Shown in pieces: positions 7,665 through 15,126 of a DNA stretch of 22,580 nt. Numbering within the stretch: the first letter of the stretch is position 1; the number at the start of each line of letters is the position of its first letter. Made by a program: the position numbers and the translations under genes. The stretch is from CAZVJA01 sp964626885. Its GTDB lineage: Bacteria; Planctomycetota; Planctomycetia; Planctomycetales; Planctomycetaceae. Location of the stretch: contig CAZVJA010000075.1 of NCBI GenBank assembly GCA_964626885.1, positions 1-22,580 of the forward strand, given 5' to 3'. The notes beneath the pieces are model-generated. The model had not been told where the DNA came from. It worked only from the letters and a program-made list of their open reading frames with translations, and searched no databases.

Positions 7665-7695
7665 GAATTTTGTGATTTTTGAGCCTTTTTGCGGC
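7665..7695 (-). repeat. Right imperfect end of GxxExxY element 1
   Basis: GAATTTTGTGATTTTTGAGC followed by CTTTTTGCGGC. It is the inverted partner of 7202-7232: GCCGCAAAAA is identical, and the rest agrees as an A-rich repeat with CACAAAA. It lies 30 nt upstream of the gene's start and 40 nt from the stop of the neighbouring operon. Confidence 0.7.
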
Positions 7696-7734
7696 AACAA
7701 CATCCGGGGCTCCTTGCGGCAACATCCTCGCCGG

Positions 7735-8631
7735 CTACCGTCGCAGGCCGGGGTCGATCCACCAAAGCCAGTCGTCGAACAGGAATTCGACACGGGCCGC
7801 CAACAGGGCAATGCGTCCCATCACCGTATAGCCGAAGCTGGCGCCGAAGGTGATCATCAGCACCCAGATGCCGACCCGCGAGACGTGGCCGACGACCCCC
7901 TTGTGCTCGATCGAGAAGAAGAAATAGACGAGCCCCACCATCACGCTGAAGATGATCGTGATGTTCTTGAGCGTCCCCCACAGGCTGAAGCTGCCGTCGG
8001 CCGCGTAAACAATCAGCGGCAAGATGGTACTGCGGATCTGCACAACGAAGTCAGCTTCAAAGTACGCCACCAGCCGCATACCGGCGTAAGCCCCGATGAA
8101 GAAGGCCACAGGCCACCGTGAAATCCAACCTCCCCAAGGCACTAATTGCCACAACAACATCACCGAAAGCACCAGTGGGATGAAGTAAAAATAATCGAGC
8201 TGTTCCGTCGCGGCCAACCCCGGAAGTAACGTCCGTCGCATCAGATCCGGTGCGAGTTTGGCTCCCAGAGTTCCGACCACGCCGCTCCAAAAGCTGACCA
8301 CCGCCCAGTACGCGGCCGAAGAGCCCACAAATATCGCCTCAGCCAGCTTGAAGGCGACATTGTCGCCGTACAGAAAGGAAAAGGCGAACAGCGTCAGCAA
8401 CGCGCCGATCCAAACGCCAACGGTGCGCGATAAGCTCAGCCGGACTCCCGCCTCGCCGCGATCTCTGGGACTTGCTTTCTCCTGATTGATCCAGGAAACG
8501 TCAGTCCTCTCGGGACGGACCTCGACGTCTTTCACATAAACCAGGCTCATCTGTCCGGCAGCAGTGCGGTACAGCAACCACAGCCCGGCGACGAAAATCA
8601 CGACAGTCCAGATAAGAGTCGCTCGCTTCAT
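7735..8631 (-). CDS. Polytopic membrane protein, last gene of MutL-like operon
   Basis: A 298-residue integral membrane protein of unknown function. An N-terminal helix (residues 5-21) is followed by a polar stretch (about 27-68) rich in charged residues, then six or seven further hydrophobic segments, including WIGALLTLFAFSFLYG, YFYFIPLVLSVMLLW and IWVLMITFGASFGYTVMG. The product ends WLWWIDPGLRR. The start ATG at 8631 has a perfect AAGGAG 7 nt upstream and overlaps the stop of the previous gene by the ATGA arrangement, implying translational coupling. No transporter or enzyme signature is visible. Its constant link with the ATPase operon suggests a membrane subunit of that complex. Confidence 0.85.
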   Translation of the reverse strand: MKRATLIWTVVIFVAGLWLLYRTAAGQMSLVYVKDVEVRPERTDVSWINQEKASPRDRGEAGVRLSLSRTVGVWIGALLTLFAFSFLYGDNVAFKLAEAIFVGSSAAYWAVVSFWSGVVGTLGAKLAPDLMRRTLLPGLAATEQLDYFYFIPLVLSVMLLWQLVPWGGWISRWPVAFFIGAYAGMRLVAYFEADFVVQIRSTILPLIVYAADGSFSLWGTLKNITIIFSVMVGLVYFFFSIEHKGVVGHVSRVGIWVLMITFGASFGYTVMGRIALLAARVEFLFDDWLWWIDPGLRR

Positions 8632-9482
8632 CGCACGTCTCCTTTCTTGCGCCCGATGAAATAGACCGTGTTGCCGACGAGAATCAGCAGAATAATGAGC
8701 ATGTGGGCCACAAGCTGCGGACCCATTCGCCTCATGCCTTCCTGCGCCTGCGGTTTCGCCTTGAGATCGTCGTACCGGTCGAGGAGCGTCTGTTCATACT
8801 CGGCAGCCGCCTTGATTCCACCGAGAACGCCCGCCAATTGATTGGGAATGTACGGATAGAGCAGCGGCGTTTGCACCCCCGTGGTTCCCGACACCATCGG
8901 AATGTCGTACGGGGTCGCCGCATATTGCACCCATTCCTTCGCGCCGGGTGACCCCGCGCTCACCGCGACGATCATGCTCACTTTCTGAATGTTCTTGATA
9001 TTCTGCGTGAGAGGCATCTCGCTTAAACTCTTGCCCCGAACATCCGTCGAGAACATCGCTGCCAAGTCGTTGACGATGACTTTGATCACTCCTTCCAGGC
9101 CCGGCTTGAATCCAAAATTGACGAAGTCGCGCCCCACCTGGTATTCGGGATATTCGTTCTGCAGCATCTTGACGTTGGAATTCAATAACGGTACTCCGGG
9201 GCTCCATAACGTCATGAACAGCATTTTGTGATGCTTCTCCGCACAGTGCCGTATGAAGGCCGCGGCCATCGGCTGCAATTCGCCGGCGCTCGCGGGATCG
9301 TAGTCAAACGCCATCAGCACCAGCGATCCGTCAGGGAGTTCTTCAATGGCATTGTGCACCTCGCGCACCATCGGCGAAGGTTCTTCCGGAAACCGGACGT
9401 TGAACAAAATCGGCAGGGCGACGGCCGCAAACATCAGCAGGAAGACCCACCGGCGATCGAGCTTGGCGAGGAATTCGTACAC
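8628..9482 (-). CDS. Membrane-anchored protein with extracytoplasmic alpha/beta domain
   Basis: A 284-residue protein with one hydrophobic segment near each end (WVFLLMFAAVALPILF near residue 15, and MLIILLILVGNTVYFIG near the C-terminus) and about 220 residues between them. The middle alternates strands and helices (SLVLMAFDYDPASAGELQPM, KMLFMTLWSPGVP, VSMIVAVSAGSPGAKEWVQY), followed by LAGVLGGIKAAAEYE, giving an alpha/beta fold of unknown role. The frame is open to a TTG at 9506, but I prefer the GTG at 9482: it has GGGAG 7 nt upstream and lies 4 nt after the previous stop, so the genes abut rather than overlap. It ends with ATGA overlap into the next gene. Part of the MutL-like operon. Confidence 0.82.
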   Translation of the reverse strand: MYEFLAKLDRRWVFLLMFAAVALPILFNVRFPEEPSPMVREVHNAIEELPDGSLVLMAFDYDPASAGELQPMAAAFIRHCAEKHHKMLFMTLWSPGVPLLNSNVKMLQNEYPEYQVGRDFVNFGFKPGLEGVIKVIVNDLAAMFSTDVRGKSLSEMPLTQNIKNIQKVSMIVAVSAGSPGAKEWVQYAATPYDIPMVSGTTGVQTPLLYPYIPNQLAGVLGGIKAAAEYEQTLLDRYDDLKAKPQAQEGMRRMGPQLVAHMLIILLILVGNTVYFIGRKKGDVR

Positions 9483-9486
9483 GCGA

Positions 9487-10203
9487 TTACTCCCGATCGG
9501 ACCCAAGGTAGGGGCGGTCGACTCCCAGCAGCACCTTTAGCGACGTCGCGACCACTCCCAGCGCGATGCCGATTGTGATGGCCCGCATCCCGGACAGATT
9601 CAGAACCCCCATGATGACATTCCCCGTGAGGTTGTCGAAACGGAGACTCTCGGCCGGCAGGCCGAACGCATTCTCGGGTATCCAGCCGGTGAGCGGCACG
9701 GCCGCGTAGGTCCGGCCGATCAGCACCACGAACGCGGTGCCAAGCAGGAGAATCGCTTCGGTGTTCTTTGCTCGGAAGGCGCGAAACGCCGCCGAAGCCA
9801 TAAAGAACGCCAGCATTGCGAACATCGTCGCCTGCAGCGGATTGAAAACATATTCGTAGATCCACCAGAAGCCGCTTCCTGCTTCGACGTAATCTCCTCC
9901 CCATGCGAACGTGGGATGATCCTCACTCGGATTCACGCCCAGCTTGCCGAGGCCAACCACAAGCGTGATCAAAAATGCCAATATCGTAACCGCGCCGAAA
10001 CCCCAGCCCGGCTGCCGCGATGCAATCTTCTGCAGGTTGGCTCTGAGGAGACTGCCAGCTCCCAGAACGATGGCGAACGCCGCGACGACGTCGAACCACG
10101 TCGACAACTTGACGTCCCACTTCTGGGCGGGGGGGATAAACCGTGAGCCGATCAACACAAAACCCGCCGCCGAAGCGATGATGAATGGGACCGTCCGCTT
10201 CAT
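9487..10203 (-). CDS. Polytopic membrane protein of MutL-like operon
   Basis: A 238-residue membrane protein with six or seven hydrophobic segments, among them VPFIIASAAGFVLIG, VVAAFAIVLGAGSLL, VTILAFLITLVVGLGKLG, MFAMLAFFMASAAF and ITIGIALGVVATSLKVLLG. A central loop (about 92-118: PSEDHPTFAWGGDYVEAGSG and onward) is polar and aromatic-rich and probably extracytoplasmic. The start ATG at 10203 has GGAGGG 8 nt upstream and shares ATGA with the stop of the preceding gene. No family name is recognised. The position between two anchored proteins and the tight coupling imply a shared complex. Confidence 0.85.
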   Translation of the reverse strand: MKRTVPFIIASAAGFVLIGSRFIPPAQKWDVKLSTWFDVVAAFAIVLGAGSLLRANLQKIASRQPGWGFGAVTILAFLITLVVGLGKLGVNPSEDHPTFAWGGDYVEAGSGFWWIYEYVFNPLQATMFAMLAFFMASAAFRAFRAKNTEAILLLGTAFVVLIGRTYAAVPLTGWIPENAFGLPAESLRFDNLTGNVIMGVLNLSGMRAITIGIALGVVATSLKVLLGVDRPYLGSDRE

Positions 10204-11432
10204 GGCATGAACCCTCCGTTGCCGAGCAGATTACTCCGTAAATACGCGACGATCTTGCCCAGCATTTCACTCCCTCCGAGAGCCTGCAACGTAGCCGTTG
10301 CGGAACCAAACAGAATCAGCACGGCCCCCATCAGCTTGCCGATGTCTTGCCCTTTGAGCGCGCCCAACTGGTGCGGCTCACCCGACAGGTACGCGCTCGC
10401 GGCGAAGAACTCCTCGCCGATGAGCGTGTAGTCGCACGCCGCCACGAAGAAGGGCAGCTGCGCCGGCTCGGCGGTCCCCGCCACCTGGATCGCCCCGATC
10501 GAATTCCCGGTCTCCGCCAAGAACAGCGACTCGGCGAAGAACGCCCCCATGTAAAAGCAGGCGGCCGGCTTTTCGCGCGTCATCTGCCCCGCCACGGCCG
10601 CCACAAAGCCGAACTGCTCGTCAGTCACATAATAGATGTCGTCCTCGCGATAGGCATCGGGCCGCCCTGCCGCCAGATAAGCCGACTCGACCACTTCGCG
10701 AGCCGCTGTCATCACCAGCGAGCGGGACGTCGGGACTTCGATCCGTGCGTCGTATTCGGCCGCCAGCCCTGCGACGCGCGACAACACCCCCAGCCCCGCC
10801 ACGGTCTGAATGTCGTTGATGTCCTGAATTCCGGTGACGAAAATGCACGGGCGACCCATTTCCGTCGCGCGGCCGACCGCCTCTGTCACCGCCTCCATGC
10901 CGGCGATTTTGCGGAGCTTCAGATCCCGCCCACCGCGTGCCGCCTCGATGTAATACGCCACGGAACCGCAGACGAGCAGCAACAGAATGCCGAACCATGT
11001 CTGACGGTAGTCGTAATATTCCACCAGTGGAATCGCCGAATCGGATGTTTCCGCTCCGGCCGACTTCGTGCCGTCAGGCGCGACAGCCGCAACCTGATAC
11101 CAATACTCCTGCTTGGGCTTGCAATTCGAATCGGTGAACGTCGCTTTTCCGTACGTCGTCTCCCCCACCGGCTTGAATTCCTTTTCTTCGGCCGTGCGGC
11201 GGAGAATTTGATACATCACAACCGGGCGAGGTTTCGCGTCGGCCTGATCGTCCGGTGAAAGCTTCCATGTCAGGTCCATCTTCGTGCCGTCGTCCCCCGC
11301 CGCGTTCTTCGCCGCCAGTTCGCTGGGGGGCGCGGGCGCGGCGTTCGCGGTTCTCGTCGGACAAGACCATCCGACGAGACCAATGAAGGCCGCGAAGTAA
11401 ACGAGCCTGCGTGCCGACCATGGCTGCCGCAT
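10200..11432 (-). CDS. FN3 domain protein with DUF6754-like domain
   Basis: A 410-residue exported, membrane-anchored protein. The layout is a signal peptide (about 1-32, ending near TANAAP), a fibronectin type III-like domain (about 35-136, with MDLTWKLSPDD, YQILRRT and YWYQVAAVAPDG strands), a transmembrane helix (WFGILLLLVCGSVAYYIEAA, about 146-166) and a cytoplasmic domain of about 200 residues. That last domain (GMEAVTEAVGRATEMGRPCIF, then TGIQDINDIQTVAGLGVL, CFYMGAFFAESLFLAETG and GEEFFAASAYLSG) matches my memory of DUF6754; I could not run a profile search. A hydrophobic stretch (LMGAVLILFGSATATL) precedes the end. I moved the start from 11522 to the ATG at 11432, which begins the signal peptide and has AAAGGAG 6 nt upstream. 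Function unknown. Confidence 0.85.
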   Translation of the reverse strand: MRQPWSARRLVYFAAFIGLVGWSCPTRTANAAPAPPSELAAKNAAGDDGTKMDLTWKLSPDDQADAKPRPVVMYQILRRTAEEKEFKPVGETTYGKATFTDSNCKPKQEYWYQVAAVAPDGTKSAGAETSDSAIPLVEYYDYRQTWFGILLLLVCGSVAYYIEAARGGRDLKLRKIAGMEAVTEAVGRATEMGRPCIFVTGIQDINDIQTVAGLGVLSRVAGLAAEYDARIEVPTSRSLVMTAAREVVESAYLAAGRPDAYREDDIYYVTDEQFGFVAAVAGQMTREKPAACFYMGAFFAESLFLAETGNSIGAIQVAGTAEPAQLPFFVAACDYTLIGEEFFAASAYLSGEPHQLGALKGQDIGKLMGAVLILFGSATATLQALGGSEMLGKIVAYLRSNLLGNGGFMP

Positions 11433-11534
11433 TGCGATCTCCTTTAACACCGTCCAACCTGCTGGAGAGGCTTCAACGACAATTCGACCGCCGGAAAACC
11501 AATCAGCAGACATTTCCTTCAAAGTGGTGCACCA

Positions 11535-12662
11535 CTACCCTTCGACCAGTTCCACGTTCGCCCGGGGGACGATCACCTTCTCGCCGCCGTCGAGCGTCAC
11601 TTCCAACACCCGCGCCTTCGATTCCGAGCCCAGCACCTGCAATTCGTGCGGCAGCGTGGCCACGGTTCCGAGCTTGCCGAAATACGGCTCGCGGATGACC
11701 CGCACGGGACGACCGACTTCAAGGACCGGAATCTTCACGGCTGTCTCGGGCTCCGTCTTCTTCTCCGCCGCGCTCAGCGGGATCACTATCTCTGGCCTCA
11801 TTACTCCCGCCCGAATCTGCGTCGCTCCGTTCACCGCCGCTTCGTCTCCTTGTCGCGATGAGAGCAGCCGAAACGTTTTCTCGGCCATCGCAATATCGCC
11901 GAATCCTTCGGTAATCACAAACGTCACGCCAACCCGCTCCGAGCCGGTGATCGCGACACCGAGATCGTATCCTAAAATGTCGCGGAGATCTTCGTCATCC
12001 ATCCCTCCCGAAACCACCGCCGCAATTCCCAACTCGACCGCGCGCTTCATCGCATCGCCAGTCATTCGCGCGCCGCCGATGACGACCGCTCCTTTCATAT
12101 CTGGCGTCAGCAGATTTGGCGTCAGATTCTCGCGGGGATCGCGGCACGCCACGCGGATGGGACCGAACACTTCTCCCCCTATCCCGAAAATCCCCTGCAC
12201 CAACGACACGTCCGCTTCAATGACGACCCCTTCTTTGGGAATCGTCTCCGTAACTTCCCCCGCTAGAAACGCAACCACACGGACCGGCATCGGCTCCCCG
12301 CGGACAATCAATTGCCCGGTGACTTCCGAAGCTGACTCGAGCACGCCCGCGACCTTTGACTTGTACTCGTGCTGAAACAGCCCGAACATTCCTTTCGTCC
12401 GGGCAATCGTCTGGTCGACTTCCATCTTGTCGCCGACCTTAATCAGCAACGCGGCGGAGACGTCGGCGGGGGAAATCGACATCGCATTGGCCAGGTTGAC
12501 CGGTGTGATTTCTCCCGGCAAAAACGTCTCCGCCACCACATCGCGCGCAGCAACATTCGCTCCTTGCTGCACGAGCACTTCACCGGCAATCGGCAGCACG
12601 CGCCGCGCACGGTGCCTCATCCGCCGCACGACCTTCAATCCTGGTGTGTAAGCATGAGCCAT
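11535..12662 (-). CDS. Barrel-domain protein with C-terminal KOW-like domain
   Basis: A 375-residue soluble protein encoded after the MutL-like ATPase. Residues 22-130 look like a barrel-sandwich hybrid (biotinyl/lipoyl- or RnfC-like): LPIAGEVLVQQGANV, LIKVGDKMEVDQTIA, then a glycine-phenylalanine turn and VAGVLESASEVTGQLIVRG. Residues 185-295 are alpha/beta with KGAVVIGGARMTGDAMK and GIAAVVSGGMDDEDLRDILG. Residues 313-373 resemble a KOW/SH3 barrel: GRPVRVIREPYFGKLGTVA and EVTLDGGEKVIVPRANVELVE. No lipoylation lysine is evident. The frame opens upstream into the inserted repeat (to 12755), but the ATG at 12662 has AGGA 8 nt upstream and is the natural start. The distance from the ATPase stop to this start is now 497 nt, nearly all of it the inserted element. 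Confidence 0.85.
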   Translation of the reverse strand: MAHAYTPGLKVVRRMRHRARRVLPIAGEVLVQQGANVAARDVVAETFLPGEITPVNLANAMSISPADVSAALLIKVGDKMEVDQTIARTKGMFGLFQHEYKSKVAGVLESASEVTGQLIVRGEPMPVRVVAFLAGEVTETIPKEGVVIEADVSLVQGIFGIGGEVFGPIRVACRDPRENLTPNLLTPDMKGAVVIGGARMTGDAMKRAVELGIAAVVSGGMDDEDLRDILGYDLGVAITGSERVGVTFVITEGFGDIAMAEKTFRLLSSRQGDEAAVNGATQIRAGVMRPEIVIPLSAAEKKTEPETAVKIPVLEVGRPVRVIREPYFGKLGTVATLPHELQVLGSESKARVLEVTLDGGEKVIVPRANVELVEG

Positions 12663-12691
12663 CGAATATCCTGCATATCGATTCGCAAAAT

Positions 12692-12716
12692 CACCACGGA
12701 GACACGGAGAACACTG
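12692..12716 (+). repeat. Left inverted end of GxxExxY element 2
   Basis: CACCACGGAGACACGGAG, then AA and CACTGAG. The complement of 13124-13155 reads the same 18-mer with TG in place of AA and CACTGAG again. The arms are exact apart from those two bases. Confidence 0.9.
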
Positions 12717-12729
12717 AGCAGAAAGAGGC

Positions 12730-13104
12730 TTATATGATCCGGCGTTTGATACCATCCTTAAGTACTGAGACGTTGAAATTGATCAACAGGCCAACCTTCA
12801 ATTTGCTCAGACGAAGATAGGTCATCAGTTGTGCGTCATGAATCGGTTCCAATGTTTCAACTGCCTTTAGCTCGACAACAACACAATTTGCGACCACGAA
12901 ATCCATACGATAGCCGCAATCCAACACGATGCCTTTGTATTTGATCGGCAATTCAATTTGCCGTTGAAATTCGAGGCCGCGCATTGACATCTCGCGGCAA
13001 AGGCAGATTTCGTATGCCGATTCCAGTAAACCAGGTCCCAATTCTCGATGCACCTCTATTGCAGCACTGATTATTGCGGATGTAACTTCTTCATAAACCA
13101 ACAT
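12730..13104 (-). CDS. GxxExxY family protein inside inverted repeats
   Basis: A 124-residue GxxExxY protein. The motif is GLLESAY (Gly25, Glu28, Tyr31) and the nuclease-like residues are Asp68 in YRMDFVV and Glu78-x-Lys80 in VVVELKA. The tail has AQLMTYLRLSKLKVGLLINF and ends IKRRII. The frame runs upstream to 13260, but the extra 52 residues cover the repeat and the end of the ATPase gene; the ATG at 13104 matches the family start and has GGAG 9 nt upstream. The gene reads in the direction of the operon and sits between the ATPase and KOW genes, inside near-perfect inverted ends. Removing the unit leaves about 33 nt between its neighbours, so it is a later insertion into the operon. Its role is unknown; a nuclease or a selfish passenger are both possible. 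Confidence 0.9.
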   Translation of the reverse strand: MLVYEEVTSAIISAAIEVHRELGPGLLESAYEICLCREMSMRGLEFQRQIELPIKYKGIVLDCGYRMDFVVANCVVVELKAVETLEPIHDAQLMTYLRLSKLKVGLLINFNVSVLKDGIKRRII

Positions 13105-13123
13105 CGCCAATTCTCCGGGTGAA

Positions 13124-13155
13124 TTTCTCTCAGTGCACTCCGTGTCTCCGTGGTG
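13124..13155 (-). repeat. Right inverted end of GxxExxY element 2
   Basis: TTCTCTCAGTGCACTCCGTG followed by TCTCCGTGGTGA. It is the inverted partner of the end at 12692-12716 and stops 4 nt before the ATPase stop codon at 13160-13162. Confidence 0.9.
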
Positions 13156-13159
13156 AGCA

Positions 13160-14968
13160 CTACTTACCGGGGTACAAATCGAGCGTCCTCGCCCACTTGT
13201 CGACCGCCGCGCGGCGTGCCTCGAATTGTTCGGGAAGCGCGATCGGCCGGCCGCGTCCATCTAGAACGATACCGACCGTTCCTCCTTTGATCTCCTTCTC
13301 AACACGCTTGCCCGCGCCTTCGCCGGCGTCGAACCCACGCGCCGGCTCGACAACGATCCGCGCAGTCTGCCCGACTCCCAACGGAATCACCTTCATTTCC
13401 CCGCACGCAATTTCCCCCGACTCATCGAGCCCGGAGCCTTTGAGGGCGTACTTGAAACAGCTCTTCCCCTCGCGGCCATTTCCGGCAGGGGCAACGCATG
13501 TTCCAAGATAAATCAGACAGTCCCGTTCAAACACTTCCAGTGCCGCCTGCGGATGCACCTGCGCCAGCACACCCAGGTGCGGCATCATGAAGATGCTGTC
13601 CTTCGCCAGCGTGGTGATCCCCTGCGGCTGGAAGGAATCAATCATCATCGCCGCCGTCTGCTGCATCCGCGGTGCATGCGAGAGCACCCCGCCCGACCCG
13701 ACGAGCAGATCGAGCGTCATATCATTGACGATCGTCTGGCCGCCGGTCTGTTGGCTGAACGTGTCTCCCACGGTCCGCTGCTGCTGCACTCCCTTGAGGG
13801 TTGTCGCGAATTCCTTGTGCTGGATGTAGGCGAGCCGCAGCGCCTCACGGGCCACCGCCTGCTCAAACACCAGCGACTCAAGCGTCTGCGGGATGGTCGT
13901 CGGGCGGATCATTTTGTTCTTCACCCGGTTCCGCAGGTCACGCTCGTTCATATCGAGATGCACCCACCGCAGAATCATGGGCAGGGTCGCTTCGGCGCAG
14001 ACGTTGGAGATCGAATAACTCATGCCGAGATTCGCGCTCACCGTGCGGTTAAATGTTCCGTTGAAGACGCTGAAGACGTCGGTCGTCGCTCCGCCGATAT
14101 CGACCCCGACCGCGTTGATTCCCTGCCGTTCGGCGATCGTCTGCAGGATGTTGCCGACCGCTCCCGGCGTCGGCATGATCGGCGCGTCGGCCCAGTCGAT
14201 CAGCTTGTCGTACCCGGGGGCATGTGCCATGACGTGTTCGAGAAACAGATCGTGAATCGCGTCGCGCGCCGGGCCAAGATTCTCGCGCTCGAGCACCGGC
14301 CGCAGGTTCGGCACGATCGTCAGCGCGACGGAATCATCAAATGTCTTTTCGACCAGTTCCGCGGCGTCCTTGTTCCCCGCGTAGATCAGCGGCATTTTGT
14401 ACGCGTGGCCGAAGCGCGGCTGCGGCCTGGCCGGGGCAATCAGTTCCGCGATCTCAACCACCTTCGCTGTATTGCCGCCGTCGGTGCCGCCTGAGACCAA
14501 AATCATGTCGGGGCGCAGCTCGCGGATGCGTTGAATCTGCTGATGCGGCAGCCGCTTGTCGTTCGCGGCCAACACGTCCATCACAATCGCCCCTGCACCG
14601 AGCGCGGCCCGCTTGGCGCTTGCGGCAGTCATCTCGCGGACGATCCCCGCGACCATCATCTGCAGCCCGCCGCCGGCGCTCGACGTGGAGATGTAAATGT
14701 CGCATCCCTCGTTGCCGCGCGCGGGACGAATGAGCTGCCCGTTCTCGTCAACCAGCTTGCGCCCCGCCAGTTCGCCGACTTCGGTCGCGGCATTCACGAC
14801 GCCGATCGTCACGTCGGCTGCCGGCTCCTCGACGGTCGTCGGCGCCTCGCCGCGGAAGGTTTGCCGATAATGCCCGTCGACCTTCTCGATGAGAATGGCC
14901 TTGGTGGTGGTGCTCCCGCAGTCGGTCGCCAGAATGACGTTGAGCTTGTCCAGATCCATCTTGCTCAT
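13160..14968 (-). CDS. MutL/GlmL-like ASKHA ATPase
   Basis: A 602-residue soluble protein of the MutL (glutamate mutase L) family in the actin/HSP70/sugar-kinase superfamily. The phosphate-1 loop is ATDCGSTTTKA (14-24), the phosphate-2 motif is GVDIGGATTDVFSVF (288-302) and an adenosine-type glycine motif is LLVGSGGVLSHAPR (421-434). VSGGTDGGNTAKV (158-170) is another conserved glycine loop. In clostridia GlmL lies between glmS and glmE of coenzyme B12-dependent glutamate mutase; neither is here, and I see no B12-binding motif. Instead it heads a run of barrel and membrane protein genes. The start is ATG 14968 or the next ATG (codon 4); neither has a strong Shine-Dalgarno. I infer an ATPase subunit for an envelope complex, with the energy-coupled role unproven. 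No gene symbol is given because glutamate mutase is not supported. Confidence 0.9.
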   Translation of the reverse strand: MSKMDLDKLNVILATDCGSTTTKAILIEKVDGHYRQTFRGEAPTTVEEPAADVTIGVVNAATEVGELAGRKLVDENGQLIRPARGNEGCDIYISTSSAGGGLQMMVAGIVREMTAASAKRAALGAGAIVMDVLAANDKRLPHQQIQRIRELRPDMILVSGGTDGGNTAKVVEIAELIAPARPQPRFGHAYKMPLIYAGNKDAAELVEKTFDDSVALTIVPNLRPVLERENLGPARDAIHDLFLEHVMAHAPGYDKLIDWADAPIMPTPGAVGNILQTIAERQGINAVGVDIGGATTDVFSVFNGTFNRTVSANLGMSYSISNVCAEATLPMILRWVHLDMNERDLRNRVKNKMIRPTTIPQTLESLVFEQAVAREALRLAYIQHKEFATTLKGVQQQRTVGDTFSQQTGGQTIVNDMTLDLLVGSGGVLSHAPRMQQTAAMMIDSFQPQGITTLAKDSIFMMPHLGVLAQVHPQAALEVFERDCLIYLGTCVAPAGNGREGKSCFKYALKGSGLDESGEIACGEMKVIPLGVGQTARIVVEPARGFDAGEGAGKRVEKEIKGGTVGIVLDGRGRPIALPEQFEARRAAVDKWARTLDLYPGK

Positions 14969-15012
14969 GGGCGATCGGTCTTTGTTATCAGCTTACTGCT
15001 GGGCCTCTACAT

Positions 15013-15126
15013 ATGGTTTCAAAACTGGGAGGGCGAGGCTCCCGCCGAGCCGCTACGTCCGAAAGTCTCTGATTGTGGCGGCTCCACAGGAGTGTCGCCT
15101 TCCCAAATACAAGGTTTTGAAACCAC
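15013..15126 (-). repeat. 114-bp palindromic MITE-like element, copy 2
   Basis: Opposite orientation to the copy at 6205-6318. Its ends are GGTTTCAAAAC (15015-15025) and GTTTTGAAACCAC (15114-15126), and the central CCGAAAGTCTCTG is the complement of the other copy's CAGAGACTTTCGG. It covers the 3' end of the small operon gene, which it supplies with a stop codon and about 35 codons. Confidence 0.85.

Larger units (their letters stand above)
12692..13155 (-). mobile_element. GxxExxY gene cassette with 18-bp inverted ends
   Basis: A unit of about 464 bp made of two near-perfect inverted ends and a single GxxExxY gene. It fills the gap between two operon genes that would otherwise lie about 33 nt apart. 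There is no transposase and I see no clear target duplication. The same outer repeat occurs around a gene-less block at 16675-16932, which supports a mobile or spreading family. Calling it mobile is inference. Confidence 0.6.

Noticed and set aside
12663..12755. Upstream 31 codons of the barrel/KOW protein frame
   Set aside because: They translate the inserted repeat and the GxxExxY 3' end; a good ribosome site precedes 12662.
13105..13260. Upstream 52 codons of the second GxxExxY frame
   Set aside because: They run through the inverted repeat and into the end of the ATPase gene; the family start is at 13104.
13160..14968. Calling the ATPase glutamate mutase L (glmL)
   Set aside because: No mutase subunits or B12-binding motif in the window, and the gene neighbours point elsewhere.
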